NCBI RefSeq assembly: GCF_019131995.1
Contig: NZ_JAHONA010000001.1
Location: 101,364 to 165,363, forward strand
Direction: 5' to 3'
Origin: Collinsella aerofaciens
GTDB taxonomy: Bacteria; Actinomycetota; Coriobacteriia; Coriobacteriales; Coriobacteriaceae
Length of the DNA: 64,000 bases
Position numbers and translations under genes: made by a program. Shown here piece after piece: positions 59,449 to 64,000 of this stretch; positions within the stretch are counted from its first letter, which is position 1; the number at the start of each line of letters is the position of its first letter. The notes beneath the pieces were generated by a model that made no database searches, had not been told where the DNA came from, and saw only the letters and a list, made by a program, of their open reading frames with translations.

Positions 59449-59472
59449 GGAGGCGTCCGAAAGGATGCCTCC
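59449..59472 (+). terminator. Terminator of the carboxypeptidase gene
   Basis: GGAGGCGTCC, a GAAA loop and GGATGCCTCC form a stem with one G-T pair, followed by six T. Confidence 0.9.
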
Positions 59473-59480
59473 TTTTTTGA

Positions 59481-59497
59481 GGGTTCGAATCCCCAGC
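59481..59497 (+). repeat. Isolated T-arm-like 17-mer (inverted to the tRNA-Ser gene)
   Basis: GGGTTCGAATCCCCAGC here is identical to the T-arm region of the tRNA-Ser gene but lies on the opposite strand. A second identical 17-mer stands at 59672-59688. Neither has the rest of a tRNA around it. Confidence 0.6.
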
Positions 59498-59509
59498 GCC
59501 CTTTCTCGA

Positions 59510-59571
59510 TAATAAAAAAGGGCCCCCGATGGGACCCTTCTTCAAATTCGTACTGGCGGAGAGCTGGGGAT
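59510..59571 (-). repeat. Duplicate of the tRNA-Ser 3' end and its terminator
   Basis: The 18 bases at 59554-59571 equal the 3' end of the tRNA-Ser gene including CCA (59744-59761). Sequences continuing to about 59510 resemble its terminator. The two units are 190 bp apart in direct orientation. It could be a remnant of integration at the tRNA or of a local duplication. Confidence 0.6.
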
Positions 59572-59707
59572 GTCCGGGCACGCTGCGCATGCCCTCCGGC
59601 TTCAAAGCCTGGCAGCTTTTCTCCCACGGGCTACAAACGCTTTCGCGTTTGCTTAACGCCCGTGCCCTCTCGGGTTCGAATCCCCAGCTAACGTGGTTCA
59701 ACTAAAA

Positions 59708-59729
59708 AAGGGCCCCTTTCGGAACCCTT
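59708..59729 (-). terminator. Terminator of the tRNA-Ser gene
   Basis: On the minus strand AAGGGTTCC, GAAA and GGGGCCCTT form a stem with two G-T pairs, followed by six T. Confidence 0.7.
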
Positions 59730-59743
59730 CTTTAAAGTCTTAC

Positions 59744-59834
59744 TGGCGGAGAGCTGGGGATTCGAACCCCAGATGCCCTTTTGGGGCATACTCGCTTAGC
59801 AGGCGAGCACCTTCGGCCTCTCGGTCAGCTCTCC
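59744..59834 (-). tRNA. tRNA-Ser (anticodon GCU)
   Basis: The minus strand folds as a complete class II tRNA of 91 bases including encoded CCA. The acceptor stem pairs GGAGAGC with GCTCTCC, the anticodon loop reads CTGCTAA between CTCGC and GCGAG, the variable arm is long (TGCCCC with GGGGCA-like pairing), and the T-arm is GGGGTTCGAATCCCC. GCU reads AGC and AGU serine codons. A terminator follows. Partial copies of its 3' end lie downstream. Confidence 0.93.
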
Positions 59835-59925
59835 GTAACAGCCGTTCTATAGTAACCAAACAGCCAAGGATGGGCAAGGGGGAATTTTGGAACGATTCCG
59901 ATTTGCCAGTAGACGTCTCAGCCAA

Positions 59926-60067
59926 TCATCTCAATTTGTAACAGTTACAGGCCGAATCTTCGTCCAGATGTTACAGATTTAGACAAACAGTCAGCGCCAT
60001 CCGCAAATGTCTCAATCTGAAACACCTGCATGCCGTAATCCCCTCTAGATGTTACAGATTGAGACAA
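59926..60067. repeat. Two tandem imperfect stem-loops (CTCAATTTG/TGTTACAGATT family)
   Basis: Copy one (59926-59986) and copy two (60006-60067) each have a left arm near TCTCAATCTGWAACA and a right arm near TGTTACAGATTKAGACAA around a 25-base middle. Period is about 80 bp. They lie between tRNA-Ser and the stop of the AAA ATPase gene. Function is unknown; they may mark a dispersed palindromic repeat. Confidence 0.65.
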
Positions 60068-60114
60068 AGATGCGGGGGCAACCACAGCGGCGGCGTCGAT
60101 GCCTCCAGTCTTTA

Positions 60115-61197
60115 TTAGTCCGCTCGAATGGTCTCCAACAGATAATCGCGCATGTACGGAATTGCAAACGAAACACAGCCGTAGCCGGCAGGCTCAATCA
60201 GTCCCGTATCGATCAGACGTTTGCGATACGACCCGACTTTATTCGCCGGCAATCCCATCTTTTTGGCAATATCACCGTTCGTAATCTCGCCGCCTTCGCA
60301 TTGCGCCATCGCCGCGAGATATTGAAACTGCCGCTCCGACACCCTGCGCAGCGCGGGGGCAATCACCATGGCATTGAAACTATCAAGAGCCGCCTGGACA
60401 CCCTTGCGAGCCGCCTCTTCACTCACGCTCTCCGACCCGCTGCGCGCAGCAACCTGCCAAGCGTAATATCCGACCAACTGGACCATAAAGGGATAGCCTG
60501 CCGAAGCCTTTGTTAAAAGCTCAGCAACGCCTTCGTCGAGTTCCTTGCCCGCACGCCTCATCGTATCCTCAAACGATCCGCCGACTTCAAAATCTGAAAG
60601 CCGCGTGAGCTCGATATGCTTCGCCCTCTGAAGGAACGTCAACGTATCATCCACCACCACGCCATCCACCGAGGTTGGCAAACCAGCGAATGCAAAGGCG
60701 ACATTCGCCCCTTGGCGAATCAAGAGCTGCATTTCATTACCCAGCTCGCGCATTTCCTCAGTTGAGGCGTCCTGAATCTCATCGAGTGTGATGAGCAAAC
60801 CACCTCGCTTCGCGGCATCGTACATCGCCTCCCCCAGATGAGAGGCTGACTTCGACAGCTCTACGGAGCCAAGGCTGACTCCTAAAATCGATGGGGAAAT
60901 CGACATTGATGCAAGACGAACATTTCGCTGCAGAGCCTCGAGAATTCTGTCGCAAAAACCGGCATTTGAGGCGACGTCGACAACCTCGAATCCTTTTTTG
61001 CGCGCAAGATCGCCCAATGCGTTGAGGAGCACCGTTTTACCCGTGCCTCGGACACCCGAGATGCGCATGAGTCGATCGGGGGCACCAGGGCCATTCTCAA
61101 GAGCTTCGGCAAAGTCGTCCAAAACAGCGTCGCGTCCGATAAGCTCAGGTGGATTCATGCCCGCTGTTGGCTTAAAGGGATTAATAGCTTTTGACAT
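60115..61197 (-). CDS. AAA ATPase with C-terminal winged-helix domain
   Basis: The 360-residue protein has Walker A GVRGTGKTVLL (residues about 49-59), Walker B LLITLDEIQDAS, a sensor region (VAFAFAGLPTS), and a C-terminal segment with VSERQFQYLAAMAQCEGGEITNGDIAKKMGLPANKVGSYR that looks like a winged helix. It resembles the archaeal-ATPase/ORC-like bacterial group of unknown role. The ATG at 61195-61197 has a perfect AGGAGG. Six 9-10-bp direct repeats stand 17 bases upstream of the start codon and may bind the protein itself. No toxin or nuclease lies next to it. Confidence 0.82.
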   Translation of the reverse strand: MSKAINPFKPTAGMNPPELIGRDAVLDDFAEALENGPGAPDRLMRISGVRGTGKTVLLNALGDLARKKGFEVVDVASNAGFCDRILEALQRNVRLASMSISPSILGVSLGSVELSKSASHLGEAMYDAAKRGGLLITLDEIQDASTEEMRELGNEMQLLIRQGANVAFAFAGLPTSVDGVVVDDTLTFLQRAKHIELTRLSDFEVGGSFEDTMRRAGKELDEGVAELLTKASAGYPFMVQLVGYYAWQVAARSGSESVSEEAARKGVQAALDSFNAMVIAPALRRVSERQFQYLAAMAQCEGGEITNGDIAKKMGLPANKVGSYRKRLIDTGLIEPAGYGCVSFAIPYMRDYLLETIRAD

Positions 61198-61213
61198 TCG
61201 ACCTCCTCTGCCA

Positions 61214-61269
61214 GTTTTAACAACTTTAACAAAGTTTAGCAACTTTAGCAGAGTTTAACAGTTTTAGCA
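61214..61269 (-). promoter_or_regulatory. Array of six TGYTAAA direct repeats before the AAA ATPase gene
   Basis: On the minus strand six units of 9 or 10 bp follow each other without gaps: TGCTAAAAC, TGTTAAACTC, TGCTAAAGT, TGCTAAACTT, TGTTAAAGT and TGTTAAAAC. The array ends 16 bases before the start codon. Confidence 0.75.
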
Positions 61270-61358
61270 GGCTCGGCGGCTTTATGCCTTACCGATTCTG
61301 TCGGGTCCTCCCGCCCGCGCCGATACAAATAGCGCGGTGCGGCCCCTCTATATCGCCC

Positions 61359-63800
61359 CTACCCCAGCGAGCGGTTGAGGGAGCCGAGCTCGTCGTTGCC
61401 CATAGTGCGCCACATTTGGTAGATGCAACCGCGTGCCAGGAAAAAGAAGCCGTTGTCGACCAGTTGAACAGCGGCATCTGCCAGCTGATTCGTCACGGCG
61501 GACACTGGCGGCAGCTCGAGTCCAGCCTTGTGGATGGTCTCAACCGCTTCTTCGAACGTCGGAGGCTCGCTGACGCCCATCTCGTTCATAAGGCCCTGCA
61601 TTTCTTCCAGCGCGCTGCTGCCCGACTCCTCGCCGCGCGGCACTAGACGGTAACAAGCCAGCGCCAGGTCGAGCTGATCGCAATTCCAATAGGCAAACGC
61701 CAAGCGATAGAACAGGTAGCCAATTGCAGAACGATCGCTGGCAATACGTAGGCCGTGGCGCGCCACCTCGATAATCTCGTCAAAGCGCTCCAGACGCGCA
61801 AGCACGTTGATGAGTGCAAAGTGCGATTGCATGGACGAGCGCGCCAGATCGTAAAGATGGCGCACCTCGGGCAGTGCTCGTTCAAAGTCCTCTTGCTCGG
61901 CGTAAAAGCTGCAGATCTCGTGCTGGGCAAAGTACAGCGCATCGGGCGCACGAAGGATTCGCACAGAGTCGTCTTCTTCCAACACCGGTAGCACCATGCG
62001 CACCAGCTGGTTATCGCAAAACTGCGTTTGAACCGGACCTGTCGCTAAAAGCTCGGCGACGGCGCACTTAGCCTCCAACTCCTCGACAAGACGGGAAAAG
62101 CCTTCAAAAGCACCTGTACGGTCGACTTTTGCCTGCTCGCGCAATTCAACAACACGGGCCACGTATGGGTCGTCGTCCTCTTCCATGACCTCCAACTCGT
62201 CAGCCGTATCGGCAAGCAGCAGATTGCGCAGCGCCGGCGGCAGCGTGCGATGGTCATCACGCGGACGAGCATGAACCTCCGCAGGCTCAATCGTCTCCGG
62301 AGCGGTTGACTCATACGCCTCAAGCACACGCTTGCACGGCATATCGTCCATGTCCATGTTCTCAAGATCCTTGGCGACAGGCACGCAATCGGCCAGATAG
62401 GCCGCACGCCCAAAGAAATACGTTGCGACAACGCGCTCGCCCTGCTCACTGTCGGTAGCAGCAATCTGCACATAGCAGCGCGTGATGCAGGTGCCCGCGG
62501 CAAAACACGCTGCCGCAAGCGTGAGTGCCACGCGCGCATCGTGCTCCGCGGCCCAGATCGCCCGCGTGTCCTCGTCCAGCTCGCGCCAGGCGTCATCCTG
62601 AGCGTCGTATTCACGTTGCGGCATGGCATCAACGACAGACTGCCCAAACCGAACGAGCATAATCCCCTCGGCAACGTTTGCCCGATAGGTATAGTCGAGC
62701 CGCGTGACCACGTTGAGCGCCTCAACGATTCGCGCAAAACGGGTGCGCACGTCCCACTCGCCGCCCGGCTGGCAAGCCACCGTACCCGGCTTGCCCCACG
62801 GGTTATCGCTCGAAGCCGTATCGAGCAGTCGGGGAACATCGTTGGTCGTCTTGGCGATATGCCACGCATCAAAGAGCGCGCAGCCCTCAAGGCTCGGCGA
62901 GGATGCCGTAGGGACCAATCCGGCCCCGATGCGCTCAAGGATGCCGGAGAGGCGGTTGAGACGGCACTCGACGGCAAGCAGCATGTCAATCTCGTCCTGG
63001 TCCAGCAGGCTACGATCAAAATTGAGATAGAACAACTTTGACCGGTCGATGCGCGCTAGGCTCATTTCTGACTTGGCGGCAATGGTGCGCAAACGGGGCA
63101 AGTCGACCTCGCTCATAAGGGCGGCGGCATAACGCTCGATACCACTCGGATTCTCGGCATGGTCAACGCGGTAAAGCAGCGTCTCGATAGCATCGGGGAG
63201 CGGTGCCGTGTTAAAGCCCAAAAACACCTCGACCGGCTCGGGCAGCTTTACGAGCTTTATTTTGTCGACAACGTTTTGCATGTCCGCATCGAGACCGTCG
63301 ACGCCCGCCGTGTTCGCAATAGCGCTTTCGGAGTTGGCAAATATCACGTAGCGCAGGAACATCGATGCCATGAACTCGCCGTAAGGAAGGGCGCGGATCG
63401 AATTCCATGTCTCGTGGTCGGACCGCTCGCGCATGGGGCCTTCGGGAGAACCGACAGTTTGCGCACATGCGTGCATTGCACCGTTGGCTTCCCTTACCAT
63501 AATCTCACCAATACTGGAGTCCGACTCGTCAAGGACCAGTTCCATGTCGGGATCGTTGGGCAGCGGAGCCTCGCTGACGGGGCGGTCCACCTTGTACACC
63601 TCACCCGAAACGCTTACGTAGCCCAAAAGCGACACATGACTTTTGCCAACGAACTCGACGACATAACAAGATTCATGCTGGTCCTCGCCAAAGAGTTTCC
63701 AGACCACGCCATATGAGCGTCCCGCAGGCTGCTCGGGTATCGCCGGAAAGCGCTTCTTGGGATCGAGAAACCTGAGCTTGTATGTCGGACGCTCTGCCAC
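61359..63800 (-). CDS. Large protein of unknown function with helical repeat C-terminus
   Basis: I do not recognise this 813-residue protein. The N-terminal 150 residues are mixed beta (YKLRFLDPKKRF, SYGVVWKLFGEDQHESCYVVEF), with a Ser/Asp-rich stretch after it. The central part is helical and acidic. Residues about 640-760 show TPR-like spacing (YAEQEDFERALPEVRHLYDLA, ALINVLARLERFDEIIEVARHGLRI, FAYWNCDQLDLALACYRLV). No membrane segment or signal peptide is visible. It is on the same strand as the AAA ATPase, 161 bases upstream, but a shared operon is uncertain. Confidence 0.7.
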   Translation of the reverse strand: MAERPTYKLRFLDPKKRFPAIPEQPAGRSYGVVWKLFGEDQHESCYVVEFVGKSHVSLLGYVSVSGEVYKVDRPVSEAPLPNDPDMELVLDESDSSIGEIMVREANGAMHACAQTVGSPEGPMRERSDHETWNSIRALPYGEFMASMFLRYVIFANSESAIANTAGVDGLDADMQNVVDKIKLVKLPEPVEVFLGFNTAPLPDAIETLLYRVDHAENPSGIERYAAALMSEVDLPRLRTIAAKSEMSLARIDRSKLFYLNFDRSLLDQDEIDMLLAVECRLNRLSGILERIGAGLVPTASSPSLEGCALFDAWHIAKTTNDVPRLLDTASSDNPWGKPGTVACQPGGEWDVRTRFARIVEALNVVTRLDYTYRANVAEGIMLVRFGQSVVDAMPQREYDAQDDAWRELDEDTRAIWAAEHDARVALTLAAACFAAGTCITRCYVQIAATDSEQGERVVATYFFGRAAYLADCVPVAKDLENMDMDDMPCKRVLEAYESTAPETIEPAEVHARPRDDHRTLPPALRNLLLADTADELEVMEEDDDPYVARVVELREQAKVDRTGAFEGFSRLVEELEAKCAVAELLATGPVQTQFCDNQLVRMVLPVLEEDDSVRILRAPDALYFAQHEICSFYAEQEDFERALPEVRHLYDLARSSMQSHFALINVLARLERFDEIIEVARHGLRIASDRSAIGYLFYRLAFAYWNCDQLDLALACYRLVPRGEESGSSALEEMQGLMNEMGVSEPPTFEEAVETIHKAGLELPPVSAVTNQLADAAVQLVDNGFFFLARGCIYQMWRTMGNDELGSLNRSLG

Positions 63801-63918
63801 GAAATATCACCCTGATCAGTCGTTGAGAGAAGGAGTGGTCGCGGATGGGCCGCGATACCTACTCGGAATCTTACACGAGTCGATAAGAAATCGTCCGCTT
63901 CACGCCCGCGCCTCGACC

Positions 63919-63936
63919 GAGGTTCGAATCCATGCA
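63919..63936 (+). repeat. Isolated T-arm-like fragment near the right edge
   Basis: GAGGTTCGAATCCATGCA resembles a tRNA T-arm on the plus strand, but no tRNA folds here. As with the copies near tRNA-Ser, it lies downstream of a tRNA terminator in opposite orientation to the tRNA. Confidence 0.45.
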
Positions 63937-63952
63937 GCGGCGACATAAAAGA

Positions 63953-63976
63953 AAAGCCCCCGTTGCCGGAGGCTTT
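63953..63976 (-). terminator. Terminator behind the right-edge tRNA
   Basis: On the minus strand AAAGCCTCCG and CGGGGGCTTT pair with one mismatch, followed by TCTTTT. Confidence 0.75.
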
Positions 63977-63986
63977 CAATTTCAAT

Positions 63987-64000
63987 TGGTGCGGCGTATA
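63987..64000 (-). tRNA. 3' tip of a tRNA gene, truncated by the window edge
   Basis: On the minus strand TATACGCCGCACCA ends in an encoded CCA, eleven bases before a rho-independent terminator, the same order as behind tRNA-Ser. The body of the gene is outside the window, so the amino acid cannot be named. Confidence 0.5.

Noticed and set aside
59572..59690. Possible selenocysteine tRNA on the plus strand (CTTCAAA loop, long paired arm, T-arm-like end)
   Set aside because: The anticodon stem has mismatches on both sides of CTTCAAA, and no acceptor stem can be formed with the bases after the T-arm. It is better described as structured DNA with tRNA fragments.
59435..59701. An 88-codon minus-strand frame downstream of tRNA-Ser
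   Set aside because: It is made of tRNA 3' fragments and terminators; the apparent protein carries the GDSNP/GFEP patterns typical of spurious frames over tRNA sequence.
61214..61269. Plasmid or phage replication origin
   Set aside because: Iteron-like repeats alone do not show an origin. No Rep protein, AT-rich unwinding region or partition gene is near, so I list it only as a regulatory array.
63614..63985. A 123-codon minus-strand frame at the right edge
   Set aside because: It overlaps the start of the 813-residue gene out of frame and runs through a tRNA terminator and T-arm fragment.

Overview
The window looks like chromosomal DNA of a high-GC gut anaerobe of the Coriobacteriia, most likely Collinsella or a close relative. 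This is inferred from gene content and from the repeats described below; no database was searched. Most genes lie on the minus strand, in short operons separated by GC-rich hairpin terminators.

Positions 1-15,100 hold a pectin and galacturonate locus. It has a GH105 hydrolase, an SGNH esterase, a pectin methylesterase fused to an alpha/beta hydrolase, a second esterase, a GH28 polygalacturonase and a GPH-type sugar symporter. The Ashwell pathway genes uxaA, uxaB and uxaC and a LacI-type regulator follow. None of the polymer-degrading enzymes has an obvious signal peptide, so the locus reads as import first, then cytosolic digestion. Three promoter zones carry copies of a GGTGAACGTTCACC operator.

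Positions 15,200-19,000 hold a ferrous iron operon (feoA, feoA, feoB, Cys-rich FeoB partner) with iron-box-like dyads, and an HPr with Asp at position 46. Positions 19,400-25,900 hold an APC-type amino acid transporter and an ebgC-ebgA beta-galactosidase operon with three operators and a divergent LacI regulator. Next come aspS and serB, then a nickel lactate racemase locus (larB, a short larC, a tetR gene, a convergent MIP channel and larA), then ppc and hisS.

Positions 39,000-50,400 hold a truncated MFS gene, an M20 amidohydrolase, a DMT exporter, two adjacent YhgE/Pip membrane proteins, htpG and a GNAT enzyme. Positions 50,400-59,500 hold a capsule regulation trio (cpsC, cpsD, cpsB homologues), a PhoB/PhoR-like pair with pstB, a VanR/VanS-like pair and a D-Ala-D-Ala carboxypeptidase. 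The end holds tRNA-Ser(GCU), an AAA ATPase preceded by six short direct repeats, an 813-residue protein of unknown function and the 3' tip of another tRNA.

The most unusual material is intergenic. There are long palindromes whose outer arms differ in sequence yet stay perfectly paired, short elements bounded by inverted repeats of about 30 bp, a 28-bp module shared by three sugar promoters, and inverted copies of tRNA T-arm sequence behind tRNA genes.
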